From Vittaforma corneae ATCC 50505 (taxonomy: Eukaryota; Microsporidia; Nosematidae), in assembly GCF_000231115.1 (NCBI RefSeq), contig NW_006889843.1, forward strand, positions 1-64,000: DNA of 64,000 bases, in the 5' to 3' direction. The translations under genes and the position numbers were made by a program. How positions within the stretch are numbered: the stretch's first letter is position 1; each line of letters begins with the position of its first letter. The notes under the pieces were generated by a model. It did not search any database, had not been told where the DNA came from, and saw only the letters and a list, made by a program, of their open reading frames with translations. Shown here in pieces: positions 1 to 13,650 of this stretch.

Positions 1-3000
1 ATATTAATTGTTCTCTTCTAATAATTTTATTAAGTTTACAATGTTGTACTGTATGATGAAAATAAAAATACTCTATCGGATGTGAATTGTATTAACAATG
101 TGTTATAAAAATAAAAAAGCAATAGTCATTAATCTATTAATTAGGACATGCTCTATACATAGTTACATTGAAAAGTATTTTAATTGAATGTTGAAGTTCA
201 AAATATTGAATGATAAAACTCGTGTGAATTATCAAGTTAAAATTTCCAAAAATAGAGGATAATTATTATTTCAAACATCTATAAATTGATGTATTGATTT
301 ATATAAATTTAGAAATTTTCATACTGTTTATTGATATAATAGGTCCTTTAAATACAAAGAATGTTTATGATGTGCCTTGTCTAGTATGAAATTATTATAT
401 CTAAGCAAGTACTCTTCTAAAAACTTATGCTTTGTTTTTGAACAGGAATTAAAAATTTTCACTTTTAAATGATTTGAAAATACCAAACTATTAAACCGAT
501 AGGCACATTCTTCCAAAAAAAGGAATCGCGCTATTTTTAATTTTTAGTGGTAAATTGTCAGACATGACGTTACTACATTATATCATTAAAACAGATGGCG
601 ATTTAATAAAATATAATATTAAAAACGTAAAAAGTTGATGTTTCATAAATCTACCAGGATAGTGACCATTTTTTATTCTAATGTAGCGTTGAGCTTTCTT
701 TAAATAACACTTGAAAGTTCGTAGCATCTTGGCATCTTACGATATATTTTTTGCTTTCGTTAACTTTTTACTTAATCTCAGCCGTATAGTTCTTAATTTT
801 AAATCAACATACATTCATGTATGTTCCGGTTCATATGAAAAACTGCGATGATCAGTATACTTTCTCCTTAAAATTTTCAATTATCTTCCAAAATAAAATT
901 GTCTTTGTTTTTAAGACCAGATAAATATATTTAATGGTACTATGCAGGATTGATATATTCGAAATTATAGAAGACATCAATTTGATCATATGGTTAGTTC
1001 AAACTCCTTAAAAATTGTATTTGCCGTCATATTAGAGGGACTAACTCCCTTTTTTATTCGTAATTAGATTAATAACTACACGATTGTGGCTCAAAGTTGG
1101 GCAATTCGATGGTAAGTAAAAACAGCTTCCTTATTAATATTCTTTGGAAAGTGCTTTCTTGAGATGAAATATAAAGCGTGCAGTTTTAGCCTTTATTTAA
1201 GAAAAATCTGCATGTGCTAATTAGAAGGCCTTCGACTTCTCTTGTTTATTGCAAAAAAAACGATCATATCCAATTTTACAAACAAACACTCATCATTTTA
1301 TCATGAGAAATCATGATTGTAAATACTAATTAAAACAAATCACTTTCTAGTGATTTTTAAAGCCATTAAAGTCTATCAAATAGGGCAATTTTTAATTATA
1401 TGATCATATATTGATGAGGTGTTTATTTTTATAGGCATTTTATTTGTCATTAAAAGCTTTAAACGCACGATGATTCATTTATACCAGCAAAATATAATTA
1501 AATCTTAAAGACATAGTGCCCCGTCATATTGTTCGGAGTTGCAAATGCAATGCCAATAGGTTTATGAATTGATCATTGCATTATTAAATTGTATAACAAT
1601 GCTCTGTGGTATAATCTGATGGTACCAAATCTTATATTTGAATTCTTTTAATGATCCATCATATTTTCTTAATAATAAATTGAGTATGCCAATAAACCTT
1701 TACTTAATACATGTTCTTCTCAATGTTAAGGGTTTTAGAATATATACGCAAGAGTATATAGTTAATTGGCATGACAATCGATAAATTTTTAAGAGAAATT
1801 GAAAATCTGGCCCTTCGATTTTTTTGATAGTACTTTTAATATCAATCTAAGATTGACATATTTCATAAATAATTTAATTAACTTGTATGTGGTTTTCTTT
1901 CTTTGCAGCCATATAAATCAAAACATTGCTTTTGTGTATTATTTAAATTGCATTTTGACAAATATGTAATTTGTATCTTTGTAAACCACACATATTCAAA
2001 CTTATGAAACAATCCAATGAAATACAATGTTGGTTATGCTTAATAAGGAATAAATAGAAAACAAAAACCGGAGTTTCGTAGTATGTGAGTGAATGCCTGC
2101 ATTTGGTCTAATATGTGGAGGTGTTTTGTTTAAAACTAAAAAAACTTTTGGCAATTTATAAATCATTGTATATAAATTAAAAATTGAAAACATTGGTTTA
2201 AAACTGATGATCTTGTAATCAATCCTTTTGGATTTTAAAATCTCCGTTTCTTCTTAGAAGTTATATTGTGAAGATTTAAAAATATAAAGCTAGCATGTTG
2301 TGGATATTAAGGGAAGTGGCACCAACAATAAAATTTTTATAGTTTTTCTAGTTTGTGCGTGTTATTAGCTAGTTGATAAAGGGCACACCAAATCTTCTTC
2401 ACCTTGAATTTAGATCAGTATTAAAATAATGGGAAAGATGTATTTGAGCATACTCAAAAGTATAGATACTTTTGAGTTCCATTTTTAACAATCTTATATA
2501 GAATTTTGCCAATACTCATGTTGTTATGAATACTACATAGAGCCCAGCGACAATATAATATATGATTGATTAACACATGGGGATTGTTTGCGAAAATACT
2601 TGAAATTAAATGTTTTGGGAATTCAATCCTTTTTATATTTAATATTTTAATATCAATCCCTTTCGTTTTTTAATTTTGAGAAATGTGTGTAATATAATAA
2701 ATAATCTATATTAGTCAAATAAATTCCACAAAATATCACACACTCATAAGAGTAAATATGCTGATTCAAATAAATGATATATATTGTTGGAAAACAATAA
2801 TATACTTTGCAATCAAATTAAAACCAATCTTTCAAACACACAATTTGAGACAATGTCTTATCACTGTAAAGTGCTGGGGATTCTATAAAATAAAAAAAAT
2901 TTAAAAACCTCTAAAATGCAGATGCCCACGCCAAATACACGCATCTATTTATAATAAATAAAATACTTTAAAAAGAGTAAAAGCAGAACGGCTTTTATCA

Positions 3001-6000
3001 AAAATCAAGCTATTTAAAAATAATAAATATAATAGCAAATAAGACAAGTTGGGCTATATTAAAAAATTTTCAATCGGACTTTTAGCCTAGAAATAAAAAT
3101 TTATAAGATCCAAAATTATACATGATGGTTTGTTCTAAGCTTTAATTTATTCAAAAATAATAAGTATTTTGAACAATGAGACTAAATGAAAACCCCTAAC
3201 ATTAAGCTCCTGGAAAAGACAGCCTCATCCATTTATCTTGTCATAAAACCACATCAAAGACACTAAAGAAATGAAAATACCTATACAGATTGAAAGATTT
3301 TACGTTCATGTACTTCCATAAGAGTAGTTTTAAATTTAAGTGCAGCATTTCCATGTCGTCATCGTGGAAAATATTCATGAAATTACTGCAAATTTTGATG
3401 TGATAGCATTGCACATATTTATTAAAATATTTTATATGCCAATTCTCTTATTAGAAGCTTTTATAAAATCCAACCTCAAGCATCTTGATGGAGATAGAAT
3501 AAACAGGAAGAAATATGAAAATGCTGTTGAGTCACCGTCTCTTATTATAGAGATGAATGCTAGATTTTTATTAAAAGCCCATTTTAAGTATATGCAATGG
3601 TTGTTCAGAGATTTAGCTCTTTTATTTTATGAGATAAGCTCAGATTATTTATTTCTAAAAACCACTTATAAGCATTAAGGTAAAATTATATGATAAAAAT
3701 ATTGTGGAGAGCTTTCTTTTCATATTCATTCCAAAAATCTTCATCTGATGTATGTGTGGCTTCAACAAACTTAATATGTGTAATTATCGAAGCTTGTGAA
3801 ATTTACAAGTATTGATTGAGCAAAAATTCATGCCAAGATGCAGATTAAAACCTTTGCTCTTTTAAATATCAAGTAAAAGTTAAAAAATAAAATATACACT
3901 CTCATTCATCTGATTTTAAATATTTCGTTATAACTTTATATTTTTAAGTAATTATATTCTATATGATACATTAGATACAGTATAACAAATAAATAAAGAT
4001 ATCAAGACAACATATCATATTGAGTATTCTTTATTATCATCGTGGTCTCTCGAGATCATCATCCAAATTAACATATTAAATATGTTGGTTGCACAATAGA
4101 ATTTATAAAAATTTCAATCTATAATTAACTTGATATAAATTTGATGCAATTAAATTTCAATAAATTAAAGCAGCTATGATTTAATTTTTAATCTTTTATT
4201 ACTGTATTTTTTTAGGAGGTTATTTGCATCCCATTTAGATACTTAATTGAAGTTTCTATATATGATGTTAAATGTTAATAAAAATCAAGATTATTTGGTG
4301 TTGTTTTATCATCACATCATTTAACTATAATCGCTTATGATATCATAAGTTATAAATGGATAATTTCTAGTAAAATGCAGGCTAATTAACATGGTTATAT
4401 TTTCATATTGCTGTTGTTAACGTTACTTGGAATGTGGTGTTATTTTTTAAGTACACATGTATATGTTTACACCACAAGAAATGAAAAGAACGATTCAAAC
4501 AGTTAAATTTATAAAATAATATGAGACATGTTATACATCCATTGTATAATTTATTGAATGTGGTATATATCGCCAATGAACATACGTAAATAACAAATGA
4601 AAGACAAAATCATCATATTCCACCTATTTATTAATGTTTTGGTGTGATAAAAACATAGGGTGTTCTTGTCAGTCTTAAACATCAATTCAAAAATTTACGG
4701 TGTACTAACACTCAGATGTTACACTCACATCTCGAAGCCTAAATTCAGATTATATCTTCATGTATTGACATAATATCATAATGGGTTATAATGCCAGAAT
4801 AGCATACTCAGCTTAGACGAATATAAGATGTCTGCACAATTGTACTATTCTGCAGGCAGAGTATCTAGAAATATAAAACTAGATATGGATTGTTTTTACA
4901 ATGGCTTTGAACCTTGTGAACAAAACAATTTTCATCTATCTGACAAATAGATTTAAACCCAATTGAATCCACAGCAAAATATAACTGTAACTAATTTTAA
5001 TGCCTCAATAACTTTCATCTCTGTCAGACCATTATGCCATAGGTTTGTCTTTTGATCAGAAAGTTATAACATAAAGATACGAAGCAAAAATGGTCTTAAT
5101 CCTTCAAAATGTATACTCTTTATATTTATATGTATGGTGGCTATTGATTCAGAATTGACAAAGTTCATTTGCTGTATCTTTTCCATTATATCTGAGGAAC
5201 ATGGCATATATTATATGGAGTTTTCTTTATCTAACAGTATATTGAAATGGGTAATCTGCCAGACTCTTGTATTCAAAATTACTCATTTTCTTTTAGTCAA
5301 GAATTAAAATCGTTACTTCTAATATATCATATGGTATTGCTGCTGGGTAATATAATCTAATTTGTTTAATCTTTGTAGAATACAATTAATAAAGTCCTAA
5401 AATTGTATTCCATGTTCATTTTATTGGAAATGTGGAAAGGCATCATGCTTTGAGTTTACCTCCTGATTTCGAAACATTCAACATTCAAAGTAAATATTAC
5501 AGATATTTATAAACAGTGCCGTTCAATATAAAATATATTGTCACCCAAGGATATTATTTTTTTGGATAACAAGAAGTAACGTCTTTTTGTCTATATCTAC
5601 GCAGTACCACCATTCAATATTTGAATTAGTAAGTGAACAAGCACCCAGGTTAAAGATAAGTGTATATTTGTGATGAGATATAATATATATGAGAGCAGAA
5701 CTTGTCTCGATATGCCAACTTCATCAATCTAATCAAATCCGTTTCTAAATATAAAAATGATTTTTAATGTTTATCATCTCTAAAATAATGTTTCATTGAT
5801 CAATAACTATTAATCATGTACTTTCGAAATTAATTAATACTAAGAAACATAAGGTCTAGATCTCCAGGACCAATAACTTTTTGATATTGAAAAATAAAGG
5901 TACGATTGTGTCTATTTTCTGGATTCACATTCGAATCAACAATTTTATCTTATTTATTTCAATTTTGCTATCATGAGTACTGACCATAAGTATGCACAAA

Positions 6001-7989
6001 TAATTTCTAAACAACGGTGATATTGGTTGTCACATGAGATAATCCTGTGTCTTACTCGTATAAAGGCCCACCCACATTTACTATTGATAGAATTTTTTAC
6101 AAAAATATAAAATTGATAAGAGATATAAAAGCCTATCTCTAAACAGATCAAGGAAATACAAATTGTAGCATAAAAAACATGGCGTCATTATATACAGATT
6201 TTATAAAAGGGGAAATCTTAATGACTTAAAAATTGTTTATACATCTTAAAACCACATGAAGATTCAGAATCCTTATGAAAAAATATACTTAAAAAATCCC
6301 AGCACTGTCTACAAAATGATTTATGCATGCATGTTGTTACCGATCATACTAAGTGATGTTCTTGTGATGAAATTGTGTAAAAATTTTACAACAGATTTAA
6401 TGAGAGATATCATTAAAAAAGATAGATTAGGGGAAATGATGTGGCTAAATATAAATTAATAAACAAGAAAATATGATCTTAATTGATTAAATTTACGGGA
6501 TACTCACAACTTTTCGTAAATTGATATTTTTTAGATTAAGCATTTAAACGTTAACTCCTAAAATAACAACCACAGCAAGTTCTTATAAAAATATTTAATG
6601 AACAAAATTCTTTACAAATTCACATACAAATGTTCATCGCAAGAATATGTTTGTGCTATTCAACTCGAAATGCCAGTTTTTACATTTGTAGTTAATATAT
6701 TTTGCACAGCAATGACAGTATTAAATCTATCTACATCATAGATTATATTAGAATAATAATGTATGCTTCTATTTTTTCTGCAAGCATAATTTCTCGGATT
6801 TTATTTATACGCGCAGAAATCTATATATTTTATTTTCTGAAAGTTTTATAACGTGCTAACTCGTGATACTCCATAGACATAGGTTTAAGGTGTATTGATT
6901 GACAAGTTTATGCAATATATTTCTGATTTCTCAAAGTATTTGAGTATAAAAATTCATCCGACAGTTTTAGCATCAGCGAATTCAACTTTCTAATCCATTG
7001 TTTAATCTGATAAATCACTGATGGATTTATTCACATGTTAACCGGCCATTTGGGCTTGCTAATTACAAGATCTAAAATGGCAAAAATTTTTGTCAACTTT
7101 TGCTTGATGTACCTTTTTTGTTGTGGTTAAAATTTTTAGTAAAACAAATCAAATGCTTTTTACAAAAGCCTAACTATTCAATGTTTTGAAAATCTAAATA
7201 TTATATATAGTATGTTTACAATATAAATTATTTATTAATTCAACACTTAATATTCAATCATTCAAACAAATAATCACATAACAAAATTGATCATAAAGAA
7301 TCCTTAGAAAACTAAAAACTTCCCCCAAATACAAGCATATTGGCAAACCATGATGATTATTTGAAGTCAAGCAATGAAATCAATTTATTTCATAAATACA
7401 AGCATCATATAATCATGGTAATTATGTATTATAATGGCCGATACTCCATTCTAGAACTCTTAGCAAACTTTATAACTTTTATATTATAAATATTTTTAAA
7501 ATAAAGTCAATTGACTCGAATTAATATTGATAAAGGAGATTCACATTTATTTTAAATACTTATTCCATTGTTTGATTTGTGAACACTTTGCAATCTTTGT
7601 TAATAAAATAAAATCTTCATTGGCAGTCATGCCAATCAGATATTAAATAGTAAGAATCATTGAATAATCCAGAATTGTCGTTTCGAAATCAAATGACAAT
7701 TAAAATAGCAGTATTAATATTATTTATGAAAATATGTTTATCTATGGACTTTGTTGTATCTATAGATATATCTAAATTGCGTACATATGATATTTGAAGT
7801 ATTTTTGGCTTTGTATATTTGTATATCAATGAGCTTTAAGTTTTATTACTGTCCTATTTTAAATACATGTGTGTTTTTAGCCATTCCAGTTTCGTTTTAA
7901 AACAGGCATTATTGTATGTTTTGCTTGATTTTGATCTATAAAACCCTATCTTACCGAAACGAAATGATGCTATTTGCGAATAAGTTATT
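1..7989. other. AT-rich gene desert, left part
   Basis: I see no convincing gene in this 8 kb. Open frames are short, start with non-ATG codons or have random-looking composition. The longest (3340-3678, plus, 112 codons from a GTG) and a 67-codon ATG frame at 6256-6459 match no family I know. There are no telomeric tandem repeats, tRNA genes or obvious long terminal repeats. One compact palindrome is listed separately. Such a stretch is unusual beside the roughly one gene per 1.2 kb seen later, and could be subtelomeric, an AT-rich island or decayed transposon sequence. Confidence 0.6.
2452..2477. repeat. 12-bp inverted repeat with 2-base spacer
   Basis: The left arm ACTCAAAAGTAT is followed by AG and then its exact reverse complement ATACTTTTGAGT. 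In AT-rich DNA of this length some palindromes arise by chance, but 12 perfect pairs is on the long side. No gene is nearby. No function is assigned. Confidence 0.5.
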
Positions 7990-10260
7990 CAATGCCCACA
8001 ATATTTATAAAAGATAATAGATGTTACCTGCATGAAAGAATTCATTGCTATAAAACACTCAACGAGCCATTGCAAGCATTACAATGGCGAATCGAAGGTT
8101 GCTCGTCAATTGAAGAATCTTCAAAATAGGCTATGGCGTCATATTTCATATTTGTGTCCGGGAGCAGCTAATAACCATCTAGCGCATTTTTCTTATTATC
8201 TTTTAGATAATCCTTCAACGCAACCACGTATTTGATATGTGAATGTACCTTCTCGAGCTAAATATCAATTATCTATTCAATTTATCATCCAGACACAAAT
8301 AATATGCTCACGAATTGGTTCTGAATGGTACAAAAGCAAATTGAGTAGTGATATTAAAAAATCTTATCAACTATCGTATTTAAAAAGCATGTATTATAAT
8401 TTTTACATTTTTATTAATAAACTATTCATCAAATTTTTTAATTTATTTATACATTTCCGGTGTTTAGAATAACTCCTACGATTATAATGCTTTTTTGATT
8501 GAATGGGAAATATAGGTAAGCTTTTATTCTACTATATTTATTGCTTAATTGCTCTTTGAAATTTTTTTGATCAAGCCAATAGCTTTATAATGTTCTATTA
8601 TTTTAATGATCCAAGCATGCATAGTCTATAATGATTAATGGTGTGATTTGATAGCCTGAAAAATGGCATTTATAGTATAAAATTATATAGGTTTTGTTTG
8701 TGTGTTTACTTTTTCGACAATCCAACTCACTTAAATGCGTTTATCGTGCTGAAGGTAAAAATCAAACAAATTGCATTTTCTATTTTGAAATACGATGGGT
8801 CAAATAGATCAATAAAGTAGAAGCTCACCTTTTATACCATGTTTTATGTACTATTACGCAATGAGCATGCAAAATTAAATGACTGCAAACTTCGCTTCAA
8901 TGGGGTTTTTAATACATTTAGACTGTCGACAAACTTTCAGTCGTGGTTTAGAAATTCGTTCTTTTGCAGTCAAGTAAATAGCAAGTATCGTCTACAACAA
9001 CAATTCAGATCAATATGCGCATATGGAGACAATATATGGTGGCGATTACTTGACTTACATAACGGTTCTCGCATTGCAATAACAAACAACCTTTGCTGAT
9101 CCTTAGTGGCATAAATGTTCTATCCAGCTCAATTACATAGTGGCAACTAGTACCTTTTCAAATCGCGATATGCCTTGATTGTCTAAACTCCGAAACTCTA
9201 AGATATTTTAAGTTCAGCACATTTATTAACTGCGATTCAGTCACAAGAGATTGTGTTGACAAGTCTTCCATATGAGCTATGCTTTGGCATACATATACAA
9301 ACTTGTATCTCAAAACGAGACTCCGTGTGCCCATATTTTGAAGTGTTGAGTTAGTCCATATTTCCAGTCACATGTTTCAAAAGTAATTTTCTTGCCAAAT
9401 TTCCTCTGTCGATATGAGTGTCTAGACTAAATGCAATTTTCAGTGACACTACTTTACAAATGTTGCATAATCTTACTTCTAACAGTCCCCGCAAGTATTT
9501 AGCCAATGGCCCGCCCATTTACTTTTGATCAGCATTCACATTTAATGCTGGATAACGGAAAGAGTAAAAGGAAGGTTGGAAATTTAACCTTAAATCTTAA
9601 GTGTTTAAATCACAAGGTCCACGATATGATTTCAAGGCACTACTCACAAAACTTTTTAAGTTGTTTAAAATCCGAGATAAAGCAGAGCGGTTCACCATTG
9701 GGTCCAAAATCTTGAGTGTTTTATACTTGCCCAAGCACATTCTTTGGAATGTTTTTGATAAAAATTCACTTCATATCAAGACATCCCAATGAGGATCAAA
9801 AGAATCATATGCACATCAAATAAAGTGAGTTACAAACAAGGGACCATTAGTTAACAGAGATCAAAGAATTGTGCATGATGTCACATCTGCAACTTAGTCA
9901 GATTTTGTTTTTGGTGCTATATAGACATCAGCTCTTCAATAAACTTGGCTTACTTCTCTAAAAATTCAACGTTGTGAAGCAAGAATTCCATATGAGTGTG
10001 TGGCGTTGGATAAAAAGCCCAATAGGCAAGTATCCTGTGGTAAACTATAGAAGACAAAAGATTGAGTGGTATCACCTAGACAATATAATCATTCTGCAAG
10101 CTATTCAGAGGACTAAAGGCGGCTGGGCTTCTAAGGTGCACACCCAGAATGCTTTGAATTCTCTAGAACAGGCATGATACGGTGCGCTGTATAGAAACCA
10201 TGGCACATCCGAAGTATTTTTATGTCTCATTGGCGGGAATAGTTGTGGTTGGTGATGTAT
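7990..10260. other. GC-richer island in the desert, possible decayed element
   Basis: Composition here, especially 8.85-10.25 kb, is visibly less AT-rich than on either side. Several plus-strand frames of 60-86 codons lie close together in different frames (8032-8235, 8839-9099, 9506-9715, 9601-9792, 9974-10177). Some have protein-like composition, for example the Trp-rich segment WRWIKSPIGKYP near 10000. None is recognisable. A decayed gene or mobile element broken by frameshifts and stops is plausible but not shown; no terminal repeats or target-site duplications were found. Confidence 0.3.
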
Positions 10261-11928
10261 GATTATATTTCGGCCATTTCATATTCCGTACCTTAATAAA
10301 AACAAGAGCATCAAATAAAGATGAAGAAATGCTTAAAAAGATTTTAAAAACGCATGGCATTGCTTGTAAAATTTAAAAGTAAAGTCTGTACGATCCTATA
10401 ATCATACTTCTTCGATCTTCTGTATATATCATACAAAGTTGGTTGAAATTGTATATGAAAGCATATGCTCATAAAAACAATTTATAAAAATTTTTATTTA
10501 ACACATCGACTCAAATTAACCACGTAATAGACATTTTGCAGCCAATAATATTTATTAAAATTAGTCAGGGGAGATATATTAACAAAAATTTGTACTCCAA
10601 GGTTAAAATACATATTCAAATTTGTGATTCAACCATTAAAAATTATGAATATCATTCGATACTGATTTTATCAATTATAAGACTAAATTCATTAACTCCC
10701 GGAGAACATTTACGCAATTTTATCACATCACTGTATAACTTACTAGTAGGCAATAAAATGTTTCGAGCACAATAAAATAATGAATTTATAATTAAATATA
10801 AAAATAAAACCCAAGACCTTACAGATAAGTAGTTGATTTTTTACTATGTACTGGAATGTGTTTGCTATGCAAGAGGCCGATATGCATCGTTCTAATGGAC
10901 TTTTATTCATTACAACCACTTTTCTAGCAAAATAAAAATGACTAGAGGAATCCAGGACTTGAAAATTTTTAGTGGCCATTAAGATTTCATCTTTTCATAC
11001 ATATGGACAAAAATTATTGGCTTTTTGGCATATCTAGTCTTAAATATGGGGTAAACTTTTAGGTGCTAATTTTAAACACCCCTGCATTTCCAATAGACTT
11101 GTTTTATAAGAGAATGATTTGAAGCGAAGAAATGCAAATTACCTTTTTTACTTAAGAGAAAAATTACACCATATAATAAGAAAATACTCAACTTATTTCA
11201 AGCTATGAAACGATCAAAGTGGAATTTAATTATAAGGGTCAAACCAATTTCATCATAAATATTAAAGTTGAAGATTCCTGATACTTCTTCATTAGAAATC
11301 TCAATCCTATAGAATTCCAATACGATCTAAACATAAGCAATCTCGTTTCAATCATTGAATCTATTTGATCTTTCCTTTCAATATCCTAAGTTTTCTAGTT
11401 TAGCTTAAATTTCATGCCAGATAAAAGCTATTTTGTTCTATGCGTCTCTACAAATATTTCCTTTCCACTTAAAAGTTTAAACAATATAAACACAGAGTTC
11501 TAGGGAAACTTTGGATTATTATATTGAAACAGGAATGATGACATGTTACTCACATATCAGTGATACTATTAAAAATATCGAATTCCATTCTGTACATTAA
11601 TTAAAAATCGCAATTTAACAACAGCTTCTTGATATTTATTAAGATACATTGTGGTTGTGTGGTTAATCTACATGGATATGTAAAGTCTTGTGATTGTTAG
11701 CTGGAGATTGATACGACTCCATGATTCATAGCTTACGAAACCAACAATTCATGATTAAGTAACATTGCGGAAAGCTTGATAATTGATTATTATTAACTAC
11801 ATTAAGCACATACTTTTTTGAACAATAGTAATTGTTTGTTTTTAATTAAAAACAAACAAACATCCATAGTATTTTAAATTAAAAAAATAATTAAACATAT
11901 TTATAGTCTAATTTTACCTATCCCACAC
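10261..11928. other. AT-rich intergenic, right part of desert
   Basis: Nothing gene-like is seen apart from a long palindrome just upstream of hexokinase, listed separately. Short frames at 10536-10775 (plus) and 10743-10979 (minus) have no recognisable content. Confidence 0.55.
11832..11859. repeat. Perfect 28-bp palindrome upstream of hexokinase
   Basis: Both 14-base arms match exactly and meet at a central TTAATTAA, with arms rich in TTGTTTG/CAAACAA. It ends 69 bases before the hexokinase ATG and sits at the boundary between gene desert and gene-dense sequence. It could be a regulatory site, a cruciform or chance. No known protein site is claimed. Confidence 0.55.
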
Positions 11929-13293
11929 ATGAAGCTTATTTTTTATATTTCAATACTATGCCGCTGTTTATATATTGTTAGAAGAAAACGACATTCCTAT
12001 TTCCCAATGTTATCATTAGAAGATCAAAAAATTATGTACGATAGATATCTTTCATTGATTATATATGAGCAAGAAAGACCTGAATTTGAAAATTTTGAGG
12101 ATTCAATGATTGATATTAAGGAGGTCAACAAGTTTAGAAGCCAAATTAAAAACAATATGGATATAACCGTTCTGGTAATTGATTTGGGTGGATCATCACT
12201 AAAAATATCTCTCATAAAATGTATCTATAAAAAAGACAACATAAATCCTGAATTTGATGTTATTAAAAATAAAAGATTAGACTTTGCAGTAGAAAATAAC
12301 ATTGAACCTTTGAGTAAATATTCCTGGAACAATTGGGTGGCCAAAAAAACAAATGAATTCTTAAATGAGTTAAAAAATGAAGCACCAAGCATTCAGGTTC
12401 CCGAAACAGCAGCTCTATCATTTTCATTTACGATAAAGCAAACATCTCTTTCCTCAGCTGAATTTGTAGCATGTAAAAAACATTGGTGGTTTTCACCTGA
12501 GGGACTAAATAGTAATAACATTGTTGAAGATCTGAATAAAAGTTTAAATTCGGAAAAAATAAAAATAAAGGCAAACTGTGTATTGAATGATGTAATTGCA
12601 ACATTGATGACCGGATTTGCCTTGAATCTAAAAAATCCGATAGGCATGATTATTGGAACAGGCACGAACGCAGGATATTTGATAAAGAAAAATGATAAGG
12701 TGATGCTTGTAAATACTGAATGGGCAGCATTTGATATTGATAATATTTTTAATATTGATGAGTGTTCAAAAAAGTTCTTTGTTGATGAACAAACAAAATC
12801 AGAATATCGAAAGCTCGAAGTGTTAACGGCAGGGATGAAACTCGAAGCAATTATTAAAGAAAGAATTAAAGAACTCGAAGTATTTGAAGAGTCAGAGATC
12901 GATAGTTTAGATACATTTAAACTATATGATATTTACAAGAAAGTATCAAATAGTGATGTAAATAGAGAAAATATAACATTATTTGAAAGAACAATATGCG
13001 AAGTGTTTAAAGATTTTAAGAAAAGAACATACAAAATATTGGCACCAATGATCTTAGCTGCAGCACAGAACAATGATGAGTTTTCATTGATTACAAATGG
13101 CACTATTTTAGGAATGGGGTATGATAATATATTATTGAGAAAAGAGCTATCAAAATGTAACAAAAACATCTTACCAAAGCCCAAACGACTTATAGGTATT
13201 TACTACCATGAAAATGCATCGTTAATAGGTGCAGCATTCACCAGCATTATATTTTCCAGATGGCACAATCAAATGCCCTTAGCATCAAATTGA
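11929..13293 (+). CDS. Hexokinase with N-terminal secretion-type leader
   Basis: This is an ATP-dependent sugar kinase of 454 residues. Visible family motifs are the phosphate-1 loop DLGGSS (about 85-90), the sugar-binding segment SFSFTIKQ (about 164-171), the catalytic Asp in LNDVIATL (about D221), the second phosphate loop GTGTNAGY (about 243-250) and NTEWAAF (about 262-268). The first 17 residues are hydrophobic and followed by a basic stretch, consistent with a signal peptide. Secreted hexokinases acting in the host are known in microsporidia, so export to the host cell is inferred. The ATG follows a CCC run (TATCCCACACATG). The sugar-binding and ATP-binding segments are divergent but the catalytic Asp is retained. 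It is the first gene after the long desert. Confidence 0.9.
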   Translation: MKLIFYISILCRCLYIVRRKRHSYFPMLSLEDQKIMYDRYLSLIIYEQERPEFENFEDSMIDIKEVNKFRSQIKNNMDITVLVIDLGGSSLKISLIKCIYKKDNINPEFDVIKNKRLDFAVENNIEPLSKYSWNNWVAKKTNEFLNELKNEAPSIQVPETAALSFSFTIKQTSLSSAEFVACKKHWWFSPEGLNSNNIVEDLNKSLNSEKIKIKANCVLNDVIATLMTGFALNLKNPIGMIIGTGTNAGYLIKKNDKVMLVNTEWAAFDIDNIFNIDECSKKFFVDEQTKSEYRKLEVLTAGMKLEAIIKERIKELEVFEESEIDSLDTFKLYDIYKKVSNSDVNRENITLFERTICEVFKDFKKRTYKILAPMILAAAQNNDEFSLITNGTILGMGYDNILLRKELSKCNKNILPKPKRLIGIYYHENASLIGAAFTSIIFSRWHNQMPLASN

Positions 13294-13650
13294 ATAAACC
13301 ACATTTTCATATACATTTTCAATATTAATCAATAGCCAATTAAATAGTCATATCAACGCAAAACTTAATTTTTAGAGACATAAAACTAATTAAAAACGGC
13401 ATTTATTTACTTAGTGGAATTTGAGTATAAAACTGTGAAAATCTCAAATTAAATCGACTTATTTGACGTGTTTCTCAACCACGATTACCAAATCATAGTT
13501 GTCAATGATGAAGGATTTTATTTAGTTTTAAGGAGATATTTAATATTACTAAATTTGTATGCCTCTCCATTAACAGTTATTGAGATCAATACGTTTAAAT
13601 ATGTTTATGTATTATAAAATATAAATAGTATACTCTTTTAAATTTCTTCA
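13294..13650. other. Intergenic, nothing seen
   Basis: AT-rich spacer between the convergent hexokinase and Hop2 genes. No ORF, tRNA or notable repeat was found. Confidence 0.6.

Noticed and set aside
3340..3678. 112-codon ORF in the desert
   Set aside because: Starts at GTG, has no CCC context and no recognisable motif. A frame this long can occur by chance in 12 kb, although AT-rich DNA makes it less common.
1..11928. Telomere or LTR retrotransposon in the left arm
   Set aside because: No short tandem telomeric repeats, no long direct terminal repeats and no reverse transcriptase, integrase or transposase motifs were found by eye.
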